A stretch of 64,000 nt of DNA, taken from the NCBI RefSeq assembly GCF_004796535.1, contig NZ_SPHY01000008.1, positions 62,001 through 126,000 of the forward strand. Reading direction: 5' to 3'. The DNA is from Sphingomonas flavalba. Its GTDB lineage: Bacteria > Pseudomonadota > Alphaproteobacteria > Sphingomonadales > Sphingomonadaceae. The notes under the pieces are model-generated. The model did not search any database and was not told the DNA's origin. It saw nothing but the letters and a program-made list of their open reading frames with translations. Positions 37,252 to 46,422 of this stretch are shown here, in pieces. The translations under genes were made by a program, and so were the position numbers. Position 1 is the stretch's first letter, and each line of letters begins with the position of its first letter.

Positions 37252-38652
37252 ATGACAGACGCGGACATGGCCCTGCTGCTGGCGCGCGCGCAATTCGCGT
37301 TCACCGTCAGCTTTCACTTCATCTTCCCCAGCTTCACCATCGGCCTGGCGAGCTATCTCGCGGTGCTGGAGGGGCTGTGGCTGAAAACCGGCAAGGGCGT
37401 CTACGCCAACCTCTACCGCTACTGGGTGAAGATCTTCTCGATCGTCTTCGCGATGGGCGTCGTCTCCGGCATCGTCATGTCCTACCAGTTCGGCACCAAC
37501 TGGTCGGTGTTCTCGGACAAGGCGGGGGCGGTGATCGGCCCGCTAATGGCCTATGAGGTGCTGACCGCCTTCTTCCTGGAGGCGGGGTTTCTCGGCGTCA
37601 TGCTGTTCGGCATCAACAAGGTCGGCAAGGGCCTGCACTTCACCGCCACCTGCATGGTGGCGATCGGCACCTTCTTCTCCGCCTTCTGGATCCTGTCGGC
37701 GAATAGCTGGATGCAGACGCCGACCGGCTACGCGGTCAATGCCGCCGGCCAGTTCGTGCCCGGCGGAAGCTGGGCGGCGATCGTCTTCAACCCCAGCTTC
37801 CCCTACCGCCTCGCCCACACCGTCATCGCATCCTACCTGACGACGGCGCTGGCGGTCGGCGCGGTCGGCGCCTGGCACCTGCTCAAGGATCGCACCAACC
37901 CCGGCGCCCGCAAAATGTTCTCGATGGCGATGTGGATGGCGGCGCTGGTCACCCCGGTGCAGATCTTCGCCGGCGACCTGCACGGCCTCAACACGCTGGA
38001 GCATCAGCCGCAGAAGGTGATGGCGATGGAGGGCCATTACCAAAGCCACCCGCATGGCGCGCCGCTGATCCTGTTCGGCATTCCCGACAGCGCCGAACAG
38101 CGCGTCGATTACGCCGTCTCGGTGCCGAAACTGTCGTCGCTGATCCTGAAGCACGATCCCGATGCGCCGCTCGCCGGGCTGGATACGGTGCCGCCGGACG
38201 AGCAGCCGCCGGTCGGCATCGTGTTCTGGTCATTCCGGATCATGGTCGGCCTCGGCATGCTGATGCTGGCGCTCGGGCTGTTCAGCCTCGTCGCCCGCGC
38301 CCGGCGCGGCCTCTACGACTGGCCGCTGCTCCACCGCTTCGCGCTGCTGATGGGTCCCAGCGGCTTCGTCGCGGTCATCGCCGGCTGGGTGACGACGGAG
38401 GTCGGGCGCCAGCCCTACACCGTCTATGGCCTGCTGCGTACCGCCGACTCGGTGGCGCCGCTCGGCGCCCCGGCGGTCGCCGCCTCGCTCGCCGCCTTCG
38501 TCGTCGTCTATTTCGCGGTGTTCGGCTTCGGCATCTGGTACATATTGAAGCTGATGGCCAGGCCGCCGCATCCGGGCGAGCCAGTGCCCGGCCACGCGCC
38601 GATCCGTTCCGCCGGCATCACCCCGGCGCAGGCGCTGGAAGGAGGCCGCTGA
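37252..38652 (+). CDS. cydA: cytochrome bd ubiquinol oxidase subunit I (CioA type)
   Basis: 466 residues. It oxidises quinol and reduces oxygen to water in the inner membrane. Haem ligands are visible: H22 (SFHFIFPSF), H189 (RLAHTVIAS) and M331 (SFRIMVGLG, with R329). The GRQPY motif (385-389) and short Q-loop mark the cyanide-insensitive CioA class, shorter than E. coli CydA. GGAGGAGCGCAGGA precedes the chosen ATG; the longer frame start is not supported. The stop overlaps cydB by 1 bp. Confidence 0.96.
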   Translation: MTDADMALLLARAQFAFTVSFHFIFPSFTIGLASYLAVLEGLWLKTGKGVYANLYRYWVKIFSIVFAMGVVSGIVMSYQFGTNWSVFSDKAGAVIGPLMAYEVLTAFFLEAGFLGVMLFGINKVGKGLHFTATCMVAIGTFFSAFWILSANSWMQTPTGYAVNAAGQFVPGGSWAAIVFNPSFPYRLAHTVIASYLTTALAVGAVGAWHLLKDRTNPGARKMFSMAMWMAALVTPVQIFAGDLHGLNTLEHQPQKVMAMEGHYQSHPHGAPLILFGIPDSAEQRVDYAVSVPKLSSLILKHDPDAPLAGLDTVPPDEQPPVGIVFWSFRIMVGLGMLMLALGLFSLVARARRGLYDWPLLHRFALLMGPSGFVAVIAGWVTTEVGRQPYTVYGLLRTADSVAPLGAPAVAASLAAFVVVYFAVFGFGIWYILKLMARPPHPGEPVPGHAPIRSAGITPAQALEGGR

Positions 38653-39647
38653 TGGACCTGACCGTCATCTGGGCGTTCGTCATCGCCTTTGCCGTCGGCT
38701 TCTACGTCATCGCCGACGGCTTCGACCTCGGCATCGGCCTGCTGTTCCCGCGCTTCCCGGTCGGGCCGGAACGCGACGCGGCGATGAACGCGATCGCGCC
38801 GGTGTGGGACGGCAACGAAACCTGGCTGGTGCTCGGCGGCGGCGGCCTGATGGCGGCGTTCCCGCTCGCCTACGCCATCGTCCTGCCCGCGCTCTACGCG
38901 CCGATCGTCGCGATGCTGCTCGGTCTGATCTTCCGGGGCGTCGCCTTCGAATTCCGCTGGCGCGACCCGGCTCACCGCCGGGCGTGGGATTTCGGCTTCA
39001 CCGCCGGCTCATTCGTCGCCGCCTTCGCGCAAGGGGTGACGCTCGGCGCGCTGCTCCAGGGCATCGCCGTCGCCGACCGCGCCTATGCCGGCGGCTGGTG
39101 GGACTGGCTGACCCCGTTCAGCCTGCTGACCGGCGCCAGCCTGTGCGTCGGCTACGCGCTGCTCGGCGCCGGCTGGCTGATCGCCAAGACCGAAGGGGAA
39201 ACGCGCGCCATCGCCCGCCGTGCCGGCCGGCCGCTGCTCGCCCTGTTCCTCCTCGCCCTCGCCACGGTCAGCCTGGCGACGCCGTTCCTGGAGGGGCAAT
39301 ACTGGCAGCGCTGGTTCGTCTCGCCGGGCCTGTTCGTCACTGTCCCGATGCCGCTTCTCGTCGCCGCCCTCGCCGCGCTGCTCTGGCGCAGCCTCGGCCA
39401 CGATAATGATGCCCACCCGTTCTTCTACGCGCTCGGCCTGTTCGGGCTGACCCTTGTCGGCCTCGGCATCTCGATCTGGCCGGACGTCATCCCCGGCCGG
39501 GTGACAATCTGGGAAGCGGCGGCGCCGCACAGCAGCCAGAGCTTCATGTTGATAGGCGCGATCATCACCGTGCCGCTGATCCTCGCCTACACCGGCTGGT
39601 CCTACTGGGTGTTTCGCGGCAAGGTCGGCGGCGAGGGCTATCATTGA
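38652..39647 (+). CDS. cydB: cytochrome bd ubiquinol oxidase subunit II
   Basis: 331 residues with eight or nine membrane segments. IADGFDLGIGLLFP near residues 20-34, APVWDGNETWLVLGGGGLMAA and PDVIPGRVTIWEAAAP-type end motif are those of CydB. It pairs with CydA and stabilises the haem subunit. TGATG overlap with cydA and ATGA-type overlap with the small DUF2474 gene show one translation unit. Confidence 0.96.
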   Translation: MDLTVIWAFVIAFAVGFYVIADGFDLGIGLLFPRFPVGPERDAAMNAIAPVWDGNETWLVLGGGGLMAAFPLAYAIVLPALYAPIVAMLLGLIFRGVAFEFRWRDPAHRRAWDFGFTAGSFVAAFAQGVTLGALLQGIAVADRAYAGGWWDWLTPFSLLTGASLCVGYALLGAGWLIAKTEGETRAIARRAGRPLLALFLLALATVSLATPFLEGQYWQRWFVSPGLFVTVPMPLLVAALAALLWRSLGHDNDAHPFFYALGLFGLTLVGLGISIWPDVIPGRVTIWEAAAPHSSQSFMLIGAIITVPLILAYTGWSYWVFRGKVGGEGYH

Positions 39648-39772
39648 TGCTGGAGCAGACCGGCAACCCCGGCCCGTGGTGGAAACGCCTGCTGTGGCTG
39701 GCGGCACTGTGGTTGGCCGGCGTCGCCGCGGTCGGCGCGCTCGCCTGGCTGCTGCGCCTGTGGATTACGTGA
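39647..39772 (+). CDS. DUF2474 small membrane protein, cytochrome bd accessory
   Basis: Only 41 residues and easily missed. It starts MLEQTGNPGPWWKRLLWLAA and has one membrane helix (LLWLAALWLAGVAAVGALAW) and ends LLRLWIT. The ATG overlaps the cydB TGA. DUF2474 genes often end cioAB operons, and by analogy with CydX the peptide may stabilise the oxidase (inference). A strong hairpin follows 7 bp after the stop. Confidence 0.9.
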   Translation: MLEQTGNPGPWWKRLLWLAALWLAGVAAVGALAWLLRLWIT

Positions 39773-39779
39773 AACAAAG

Positions 39780-39819
39780 CCGCGCCGGTCCGCTTCCACC
39801 CCGAAGCGGACCGGCGCGG
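39780..39819. terminator. bidirectional terminator, perfect 17-bp hairpin
   Basis: CCGCGCCGGTCCGCTTC pairs perfectly with GAAGCGGACCGGCGCGG around a 6-nt loop. On the minus strand it is followed by CTTTGTTTC, so it should end the small minus-strand gene; on the plus strand it follows the cydAB operon. Confidence 0.8.
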
Positions 39820-39836
39820 TACCGTCGGCGCGCCCG

Positions 39837-40100
39837 TCAGTAGCAGACGCGCACCCGATGGCGGTGGCGCCATTCCCAGCGGCAATGCGGCCGGTAATAG
39901 GCGCCGCGATGGCGATAGTATTTCCGCTTCTTGTGCCATTTGCGCGGGCGGTCGTAACGCGGCCGGTATCGGTCGCGATAGCCGTCGTAATACCCGTTGT
40001 AATGGTTGCTGTAATAGCCACGGGGGCGGGCCTCGGCGGGTGCCGAAATGGCAAGCGACGCGACGACACCGGCCGCGGCCAGCGCGGCGAGCAGTTTCAT
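39837..40100 (-). CDS. small exported arginine/tyrosine-rich protein of unknown function
   Basis: 87 residues. A clear signal peptide (MKLLAALAAAGVVASLAISA, cut near AEA) is followed by a mature part built almost wholly of Arg, Tyr, His, Trp and Gly (YYSNHYNGYYDGYRDRYRPR, later HCRWEWRHRHRVRVCY), with two cysteines. Similar short RY-rich exported proteins are common in sphingomonads and rhizobia without known role. High charge suggests binding to the envelope or nucleic acid, but this is a guess. AGGAGG lies upstream of the ATG. Confidence 0.85.
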   Translation of the reverse strand: MKLLAALAAAGVVASLAISAPAEARPRGYYSNHYNGYYDGYRDRYRPRYDRPRKWHKKRKYYRHRGAYYRPHCRWEWRHRHRVRVCY

Positions 40101-40202
40101 GACATCCTCCTGTCGACTCTGACTGCGAGGATGATGCTAACCCGCCGAAGCTGAACCGCCTCTGTGCCCGCCGTTCATCTGTGGTCAGGCAAAAACCGCC
40201 CC

Positions 40203-40215
40203 CGTCATTGCGAGC
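40203..40215. repeat. single half of the GTCATTGCGAG repeat
   Basis: CGTCATTGCGAGC matches the first half of the repeat seen four times around 46.9-47.4 kb; the second half (GAAGCAATCC) is missing. It lies 30 bp from palindromic copy 5. Confidence 0.7.
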
Positions 40216-40244
40216 CGCGCGGCGGCGCGGCGTTCCTCGTAGGC

Positions 40245-40326
40245 GGCGCCCGCCCACGTCCCCAACCCGGCCTCCCATTTCAGGATACGATCGTTGGGTG
40301 GCCGGGTGCGGGCGTGGCCAGGCGCC
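40245..40326. repeat. palindromic element copy 5 (decayed)
   Basis: GGCGCC ends enclose an imperfect stem: left arm CCCAACCCGGCCTCCCA and right arm TGGGTGGCCGGGTGCGGGC around a loop of about 17 nt. The CCCGGCCTCCCA foot ties it to the other copies. It has lost the CTAG ends and many pairs. It sits between the RY-rich protein gene start (40100) and the pccA stop (40357). Confidence 0.65.
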
Positions 40327-40356
40327 GGACCTGATCCAGCAAAGCTGGATCCGACC

Positions 40357-42414
40357 CTACGCCATCTCCAGGATCACCGCGTCCACCGCCAGGCTGTCGC
40401 CGGGGGCGGCGTTGACCGCCTTCACCACCCCGGCCTTCCCGGCGCGCAGGATGTTCTCCATCTTCATCGCCTCGACCACCGCCAGCGGCTGCCCGGCCTC
40501 GACCGAATCGCCGGCCTCGACGTGCAGCGCGATCAGCAGGCCCGGCATCGGGCACAGCAGGAACTTCGACAGGTCGGGCGGGATCTTCTCGATCATGTGG
40601 CGGGCGAGCGGCGCGACATGGCCGGGCAGCACCCGCGCGCCGTGGCTGGCGCCGCGCGTCGTCAGCCGCCAGCCGCCACGCGTCGGGGCGATCCGCACCG
40701 CCAGCGGCACACCGTCGATCTCCGCCTCGACGATGCGGTCGCCCGGCGTATATTCCATCGCCAGCGCCAGCGGGGCGCCGTCAACGGTGATCGCGTCGCC
40801 GGCGATTTCAACCGTCCGGGTCACGCCGCCGATCGTCACCGCCCAGCTGCCCGGCGGCGGCAGGCGGCGGCCGAGCTGGCCGTCGATCCGCCGCGCCCGG
40901 TCGGCCTCGGCGGTGGCGACGAAGGCGGCGATCGCGGACAGCCGGCCCAGCAACGCGGCGTCGGCCGGCGCCCCGGCGAAGCCGTCGGGATATTCCTCGG
41001 CGATGAAACCGGTGGTCAGTTGCCCGGCGCGGAAGCGCGGATGCTGCATCAGCGCCGACAGGAAATCGATATTATGCCCCGGCCCGTCGATCTCGAAGCG
41101 GTCGAGCGCGGCGACCTGAAGGTCGGCCGCCTCATCGCGGGTCGCGCCGTGGGTAATCAGCTTGGCGATCATCGGGTCGTACCAGATCGACACTTCGCCG
41201 CCCTCGGCGACGCCGTCGTCGACCCGCACATACCCCCCGCTGCCGCCGTCGTCGTTTCCGGTCTCACCCCCATCCCCGTCCGTGTCGAGCGAAGGCGAGA
41301 CACCCGCCTGCGACACCACCGGCGGCACATAGCGCACCAGCCGGCCGGTTGACGGCAGGAAACCACGATACGGGTCCTCGGCATAGACCCGGCTTTCGAT
41401 CGCCCAGCCGTCGATGCCGACATCGTCCTGGGTGAAGCCCAGCTTTTCGCCCGCCGCGACCCGGATCATCTGCTCGACCAGGTCGAGGCCGGTGATCGCC
41501 TCGGTCACCGGGTGCTCGACCTGCAGCCGGGTGTTCATCTCCAGGAAGTAGAAGCTCTCGCCGGTCGGGTCGGCGCCGGACACGATCAGCTCGACGGTGC
41601 CGGCGCTGTAATAGCCGACCGCCCTGGCCAGCGCGACGCACTGCTCGCCCATCGCCTGGCGCATCTTCGGGGTGACGAACGGCGACGGCGCTTCCTCGAC
41701 CACTTTCTGGTGCCGGCGCTGGATCGAACATTCGCGCTCGTTCAGATAGACGATATTGCCGTGCTGGTCGCCGAGGATCTGGATCTCGATATGGCGCGGG
41801 CTCTCGATGAATTTCTCGATGAACACCCGGTCGTCGCCAAAGCTGGCCAGCCCCTCGCGCTTGGTCGCCTCGAAGCCCTCGCGCACGTCCTGCTCGGACC
41901 AGGCGAGCCGCATGCCCTTGCCGCCGCCGCCGGCCGACGCTTTCATCATCACCGGATAGCCGATCTCGCCGGCGATGCGGACCGCCGCCTCGGTATCGGC
42001 GATATCGCCCAGATAGCCGGGGACGACGTTGACCCCCGCCGCCTTGGCCAGTTTCTTCGACTCGATCTTGTCGCCCATCGCCGCGATCGCGTTCGGCGGC
42101 GGCCCGATGAAGGCGATGCCTGCCGCGGCGAGCGCCTCGGCAAAGCTGGTCCGTTCCGACAGGAAGCCGTAGCCGGGGTGGACGGCATCCGCGCCCGTCG
42201 CCTTGCACGCGGCGATGATCGCATCGGCGAGCAGATAACTCTCCGCTGCCGCCGGCGGGCCCAGCCGGACGCTCTCGTCGGCCAGCAACACGTGCGGGCT
42301 GCGCGCATCGGCATCGGAATAGACCGCGACGGTCGCGATCCCCATCCGCTTCGCGGTGCGGATCACCCGGCAGGCGATCTCACCCCGGTTTGCAATCAGG
42401 ACTTTCTTGAACAT
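40357..42414 (-). CDS. pccA: propionyl-CoA carboxylase alpha subunit (biotin carboxylase/carrier)
   Basis: 685 residues. It charges biotin with bicarbonate and ATP and carries the carboxyl group to PccB. ATP-grasp biotin carboxylase at 1-445 (MFKKVLIANRGEIACRV, KASAGGGGKGMRLAW, EMNTRLQVEHPVTE), BT linker domain, then the biotin carrier with K651 in VVEAMKMEN. The start 2 nt after the bioB TGA is preferred to an upstream frame opening. Residues about 371-392 (GVSPSLDTDGDGGETGNDDG) are an extra segment encoded by a palindromic repeat-like sequence. Confidence 0.96.
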   Translation of the reverse strand: MFKKVLIANRGEIACRVIRTAKRMGIATVAVYSDADARSPHVLLADESVRLGPPAAAESYLLADAIIAACKATGADAVHPGYGFLSERTSFAEALAAAGIAFIGPPPNAIAAMGDKIESKKLAKAAGVNVVPGYLGDIADTEAAVRIAGEIGYPVMMKASAGGGGKGMRLAWSEQDVREGFEATKREGLASFGDDRVFIEKFIESPRHIEIQILGDQHGNIVYLNERECSIQRRHQKVVEEAPSPFVTPKMRQAMGEQCVALARAVGYYSAGTVELIVSGADPTGESFYFLEMNTRLQVEHPVTEAITGLDLVEQMIRVAAGEKLGFTQDDVGIDGWAIESRVYAEDPYRGFLPSTGRLVRYVPPVVSQAGVSPSLDTDGDGGETGNDDGGSGGYVRVDDGVAEGGEVSIWYDPMIAKLITHGATRDEAADLQVAALDRFEIDGPGHNIDFLSALMQHPRFRAGQLTTGFIAEEYPDGFAGAPADAALLGRLSAIAAFVATAEADRARRIDGQLGRRLPPPGSWAVTIGGVTRTVEIAGDAITVDGAPLALAMEYTPGDRIVEAEIDGVPLAVRIAPTRGGWRLTTRGASHGARVLPGHVAPLARHMIEKIPPDLSKFLLCPMPGLLIALHVEAGDSVEAGQPLAVVEAMKMENILRAGKAGVVKAVNAAPGDSLAVDAVILEMA
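41255..41305 (-). repeat. palindromic repeat-like sequence inserted in frame in pccA
   Basis: Read on the coding strand it contains GTGTCTCGCCTTCGCTCGA and CACGGACGGGGATGGGGG. This resembles the dispersed GTGTCTCGACTTCGCTCGAC sequence that I know from intergenic regions of sphingomonads. GTGTC (41282-41286) and GACAC (41299-41303) form the hairpin base. It keeps the reading frame and adds about 22-30 residues in a surface loop of the biotin carboxylase domain. Confidence 0.65.
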
Positions 42415-42416
42415 TC

Positions 42417-43415
42417 TCACTCCGCCGCCTCGCACACTCGCGCCGGCTCCTCGCCGGCCAGCGGCGCCAGCCCCAGCTTCTCGAACAGCGCGGCGTCGGC
42501 GCTGTCGCCGCGGTTGCCGGTGGTCAGCAGCTTGTCGCCGGTGAAGATGCTGTTCGCCCCCGCCATGAAGCACAAAGCCTGCACCGCCTCGGACATGCTC
42601 TCGCGCCCGGCGGACAGCCGCACCATGCTTTTCGGCATGGTGATCCGCGCCGCCGCCACGGTGCGGACGAACTCGATGTCATCGATCCGGGCGAGCGGTG
42701 TGTCGGCCAGCATGTCGCCCAGCACCGTGCCCTTGACCGGCACCAGCGCGTTCACCGGCACACTTTCCGGATGGCGCGGCAGCGTCGCCAGCGCGTGGAC
42801 GAAGCCGACCCGGTCGGCCCGCGTCTCGCCCATGCCGACGATGCCGCCGCAGCACACGTTGATCCCCGCCGCGCGCACCTGCTCCAGCGTGTCGAGCCGG
42901 TCCTGAAAGGTCCGCGTGGTGATGACGTTGCCGTAATTCTCCGGCGAGGTGTCGATATTGTGGTTGTAATAATCCAGCCCGGCGTCAGCCAGCCGCCGCG
43001 CCTGATCGCCGCTCAGCATGCCCAGCGTCATGCAGGTTTCCATGCCCATGCCCCGCACGCCCTCGACCATCCGGACGATCGCATCCATGTCGCGGTCCTT
43101 GGGGTTGCGCCACGCCGCGCCCATGCAGAAGCGCTGCGATCCTGCCGCCTTGGCCTCGGCGGCGCTGGCCAGCACCGCGTCGACGTCCATCAGCTTTTCC
43201 GCCTTCAGCCCGGTTTCGGCATGCGCGGATTGCGAGCAATAGCCGCAATCCTCCGGGCAGCCACCAGTCTTGATCGACAGCAAGGTGCACAGCTGCACCT
43301 CCCCCGGCGCATGCCATTCGCGGTGCACCGCCTGCGCCCGCCACATCAGCTCGCCGAACGGCAAAACGAACAGCGCGGCGACCTCGTCGCGGCTCCAGTC
43401 GGTACGAACGGTCAT
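42417..43415 (-). CDS. bioB: biotin synthase
   Basis: A 332-residue radical SAM enzyme that adds sulfur to dethiobiotin. The SAM cluster cysteines C53, C57 and C60 lie in [55 protein letters not shown] and the arginine in [11 protein letters not shown] of the second cluster are present. It overlaps scpA by ATGA and precedes pccA by 2 nt, so it is embedded in the propionyl-CoA operon. This placement makes sense because PccA needs covalently bound biotin. Confidence 0.97.
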   Translation of the reverse strand: MTVRTDWSRDEVAALFVLPFGELMWRAQAVHREWHAPGEVQLCTLLSIKTGGCPEDCGYCSQSAHAETGLKAEKLMDVDAVLASAAEAKAAGSQRFCMGAAWRNPKDRDMDAIVRMVEGVRGMGMETCMTLGMLSGDQARRLADAGLDYYNHNIDTSPENYGNVITTRTFQDRLDTLEQVRAAGINVCCGGIVGMGETRADRVGFVHALATLPRHPESVPVNALVPVKGTVLGDMLADTPLARIDDIEFVRTVAAARITMPKSMVRLSAGRESMSEAVQALCFMAGANSIFTGDKLLTTGNRGDSADAALFEKLGLAPLAGEEPARVCEAAE

Positions 43416-45559
43416 TCGGTGGATTCTCCCTGCCCTTCCGGCGGCATGTTGTGGCCGAGCAGGCGCAGCACATCCTCCGCGCTCTCGATCACATTCGTGC
43501 CTGGCCCATATATACCCGCGACGCCGGCGTTGCGCAGGAATTCATAGTCCTGCGGGGGGATGACGCCGCCCGCCACCACGCGGATGTCCGGACGCCCGGC
43601 CTCGCGCAGCAGGCGGATCAGTTCGGGGATCAGCGTCTTGTGCCCGGCGGCCAGGCTGGACGCGCCGACGACGTCGACATCGCGCTCCAGCGCCAGCACC
43701 AGCGTCTCCTTCGGCGTCTGGAACAGCGGCCCGCTGACAATGTCGAACCCCATGTCGGCATAGGCGGATGCAATGACGTTGGCGCCGCGGTCGTGCCCGT
43801 CCTGGCCCATCTTGGCGATCAGCATCCTGGGCTTGCGCCCGTGCCGCCGTTCGAACGCGTCGATCGCGTCGACAATGCGCGCCCAGCGCCCGTCGCCCTG
43901 ATAGGCGCCGCCATAGACGCCCTTGACCGGGGTCGGCACGGTCGCGTGGCGGCCGAATACATCTTCCATCGCCTGCGAAATCTCGCCCAGCGTCGCCCGC
44001 ACCCGCGCCGCCGCCACCGCCAGCGCCAGCAGGTTGCCGTCGCCCGCCGCCCCGGCGCGCAGCGCGTCGAGCGCCGCCGCGCACGCCGCCGCGTCGCGCA
44101 TCGCCCGCACCTGTTCGATCCGGGCGATCTGGCCGGCGCGCACCGCGACATTGTCGACGTCGAGGATGTCGATGGTATCCTCGTCGGCCAGCCGGTACTT
44201 GTTGACGCCGACGATCACCGCCTCGCCCCGGTCGACGCGGGCCTGGCTGGCGGCGGCGGCCTCCTCGATCATCGCCTTGGGCCAGCCGGCGGCGACCGCC
44301 CTGGCCATGCCGCCTTCCGCCTCGACCCGTTCGATGATCGCCCAAGCCTCGTCATACAGGGCCTGGGTCAGCGCCTCGACGTAATAGGAGCCGCCGAGCG
44401 GATCGACGACCCTGGTGATGCCGGTTTCCTCCTGCAGCACGATCTGGGTGTTGCGGGCGATGCGGGCGGAAAAATCGGTCGGCAGCGCGATCGCCTCGTC
44501 GAGCGCGTTGGTGTGGAGCGACTGGGTGCCGCCCAGCGCCGCCGCCATCGCCTCCACCGTGGTGCGGATGACGTTGTTGTACGGGTCCTGCTCGGTCAGC
44601 GACACGCCCGATGTCTGGCAATGGGTGCGCAGCATCTTCGATCGCTCGCTCTGCGCGCCTAGGTCGGTCATCACCCGGTGCCACAGCTTGCGCGCGGCGC
44701 GCAGCTTGGCCACCTCCATGAAGAAATTCATGCCGATCGCGAAGAAGAAGGACAGCCGGCCGGCAAACGCGTCGATGTCCAGCCCGGACGTCATCGCCGC
44801 CTGCGCATATTCGCGCCCGTCGGCAATGGTGAAGGCCAGCTCCTGCACCTGCGTCGCCCCGGCTTCCTGCATATGGTAGCCGGAAATCGATATGCTGTTG
44901 AATTTCGGCATGTTCGCGGACGTGTAGGCAATGATGTCGGATATGATCCGCATCGACGGCCCCGGCGGGTAGATATAGGTGTTGCGGACCATGAACTCCT
45001 TCAGGATGTCGTTCTGGATGGTCCCGTCCAGCCGGTCCTGCGCAACCCCCTGCTCCTCGCCGGCGACAATGAAGAAGGCGAGGATCGGGATCACCGCGCC
45101 GTTCATCGTCATCGATACCGACATCTCGCCAAGCGGAATGCCGTCGAACAGGATCTTCATGTCCTCGACGCTGTCGATGGCGACGCCGGCCTTGCCGACA
45201 TCGCCGACAACGCGGGGATGGTCGCTGTCGTAGCCGCGGTGGGTCGCCAGGTCGAAGGCGACGGACAGCCCCTTCTGCCCGGCCGCCAGGTTGCGGCGGT
45301 AGAAGGCGTTGGATTCCTCGGCGGTCGAGAAACCGGCGTATTGGCGGATCGTCCACGGCCGCCCGGCGTACATCGACGCGCGCACCCCGCGGGTGAACGG
45401 CGCGAAGCCGGGCAGGCCGGGGTCGATACCGGCGATGTCCTCGGCGGTGTAGAGCGGCTTGACCGCAATCCCCTCCGGCGTCTGCCAGGTCAGGGCGCGG
45501 CCCTTGACCTCCTTGTCGGCCAGCGCGCGCCAGTCGGCCACCGTCGGCTTGCCGCTCAT
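43412..45559 (-). CDS. scpA: methylmalonyl-CoA mutase (B12-dependent)
   Basis: 715 residues. It turns (R)-methylmalonyl-CoA into succinyl-CoA. The TIM-barrel substrate domain ([40 protein letters not shown]) fills about 1-560 and the cobalamin domain the rest; the lower-ligand histidine is H589 in [12 protein letters not shown] (DxHxxG). Single-chain alpha-type length shows it works without a separate beta subunit. Start [10 protein letters not shown] is chosen over an upstream extension. Overlaps bioB by 4 bp and starts 1 bp after the hydratase stop. Confidence 0.97.
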   Translation of the reverse strand: MSGKPTVADWRALADKEVKGRALTWQTPEGIAVKPLYTAEDIAGIDPGLPGFAPFTRGVRASMYAGRPWTIRQYAGFSTAEESNAFYRRNLAAGQKGLSVAFDLATHRGYDSDHPRVVGDVGKAGVAIDSVEDMKILFDGIPLGEMSVSMTMNGAVIPILAFFIVAGEEQGVAQDRLDGTIQNDILKEFMVRNTYIYPPGPSMRIISDIIAYTSANMPKFNSISISGYHMQEAGATQVQELAFTIADGREYAQAAMTSGLDIDAFAGRLSFFFAIGMNFFMEVAKLRAARKLWHRVMTDLGAQSERSKMLRTHCQTSGVSLTEQDPYNNVIRTTVEAMAAALGGTQSLHTNALDEAIALPTDFSARIARNTQIVLQEETGITRVVDPLGGSYYVEALTQALYDEAWAIIERVEAEGGMARAVAAGWPKAMIEEAAAASQARVDRGEAVIVGVNKYRLADEDTIDILDVDNVAVRAGQIARIEQVRAMRDAAACAAALDALRAGAAGDGNLLALAVAAARVRATLGEISQAMEDVFGRHATVPTPVKGVYGGAYQGDGRWARIVDAIDAFERRHGRKPRMLIAKMGQDGHDRGANVIASAYADMGFDIVSGPLFQTPKETLVLALERDVDVVGASSLAAGHKTLIPELIRLLREAGRPDIRVVAGGVIPPQDYEFLRNAGVAGIYGPGTNVIESAEDVLRLLGHNMPPEGQGESTE

Positions 45560-45560
45560 C

Positions 45561-46349
45561 TCACTGCCCCTTGAACGCCGCCGGACGCCGGCCGAGGAAG
45601 GCGGTGATCCCCTCGACCGCGTCGGCGCTCGTCCCGGCGATGCGCTGGCTGTCGGCCTCGCCGGCCAGCGCGCTCGCATAATCGCCCTCCAGCGCCGCCG
45701 CCAGCCCGCGCCGCATCAGCCCCAGCGCCAGCGTCGGCCCCGCCGCCAGCCGCGCCGCCAGCGTCAGCGCCTCCTGCGCCAGCGCCGCGTCGTCGACCGC
45801 CTTGTAGATCAGGCCCCAGCTTTCCGCCTGCTCCGCGCCGATCCGCTCGCCGAGCAGCATCATCTGCGCCGCCCGCGCCTTGCCGACCAGCCGGGCGAGC
45901 ATCCACGACGCGCCGCCGTCCGGCACCAGCCCGACGTTGACGAAGGCCTGCAGGAAATAGGCGGAACGCGCGGCGATCGCGAAATCGGCGGCCAGCGCCA
46001 GGCTGCAGCCGATGCCGGCGGCCGGGCCGTTGACCGCCGTCACCACCGGCACCCCCAGCCGCGCGATCTTCAGCAGCGCGGGGTTATAGCTGCGGGTCAG
46101 CGCGCGATAGGCGCCCTCGCCGCCGCTGATCGACTGGCTGCCCTCGCGCCCGGTCAGGTCGGCGCCGGAGCAAAAGGCCCGCCCTTCGCCGGTGATCAGC
46201 ACTGCCCGCGCCCCGTCCAGCCGGTCGAGCGCGTCGCCGATCTCGTCGAACATCGCCGGCGGCGCCGCGTTCAGCCGGTCGGGCCGGTTCAGGGTGATGA
46301 CCAGCGTGTCGCCCTCGCGGCGGGTCACGATCGTTTCGAAACTCGACAT
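45561..46349 (-). CDS. enoyl-CoA hydratase/isomerase (crotonase family)
   Basis: 262 residues from [20 protein letters not shown], with AGGAAAG upstream; the longer frame opening comes from a repeat sequence. Oxyanion-hole segments are AFCSGADL and [20 protein letters not shown]. The usual second catalytic glutamate region is [19 protein letters not shown], the PaaG type where aspartate replaces glutamate, so it may be an isomerase or a PaaG-like enzyme rather than a classic hydratase. In this operon it may help bring odd-chain or branched acyl-CoA to propionyl-CoA. Confidence 0.93.
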   Translation of the reverse strand: MSSFETIVTRREGDTLVITLNRPDRLNAAPPAMFDEIGDALDRLDGARAVLITGEGRAFCSGADLTGREGSQSISGGEGAYRALTRSYNPALLKIARLGVPVVTAVNGPAAGIGCSLALAADFAIAARSAYFLQAFVNVGLVPDGGASWMLARLVGKARAAQMMLLGERIGAEQAESWGLIYKAVDDAALAQEALTLAARLAAGPTLALGLMRRGLAAALEGDYASALAGEADSQRIAGTSADAVEGITAFLGRRPAAFKGQ

Positions 46350-46376
46350 TCGCTTTCCTGCCTTTTCCCGTTCGTC

Positions 46377-46397
46377 ATGCCGGGCCTGACCCGGCAT
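46377..46397. repeat. short palindrome ATGCCGGG/CCCGGCAT
   Basis: A perfect 8-bp hairpin with a 5-nt loop. CGTCATGCCGGGCCTGACC with CCGGCATC resembles a sequence commonly dispersed between genes in alphaproteobacteria. It lies between mce and the hydratase gene within the operon. Confidence 0.6.
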
Positions 46398-46422
46398 CGC
46401 GCGCACTCGCGTGCCTGTCGGC

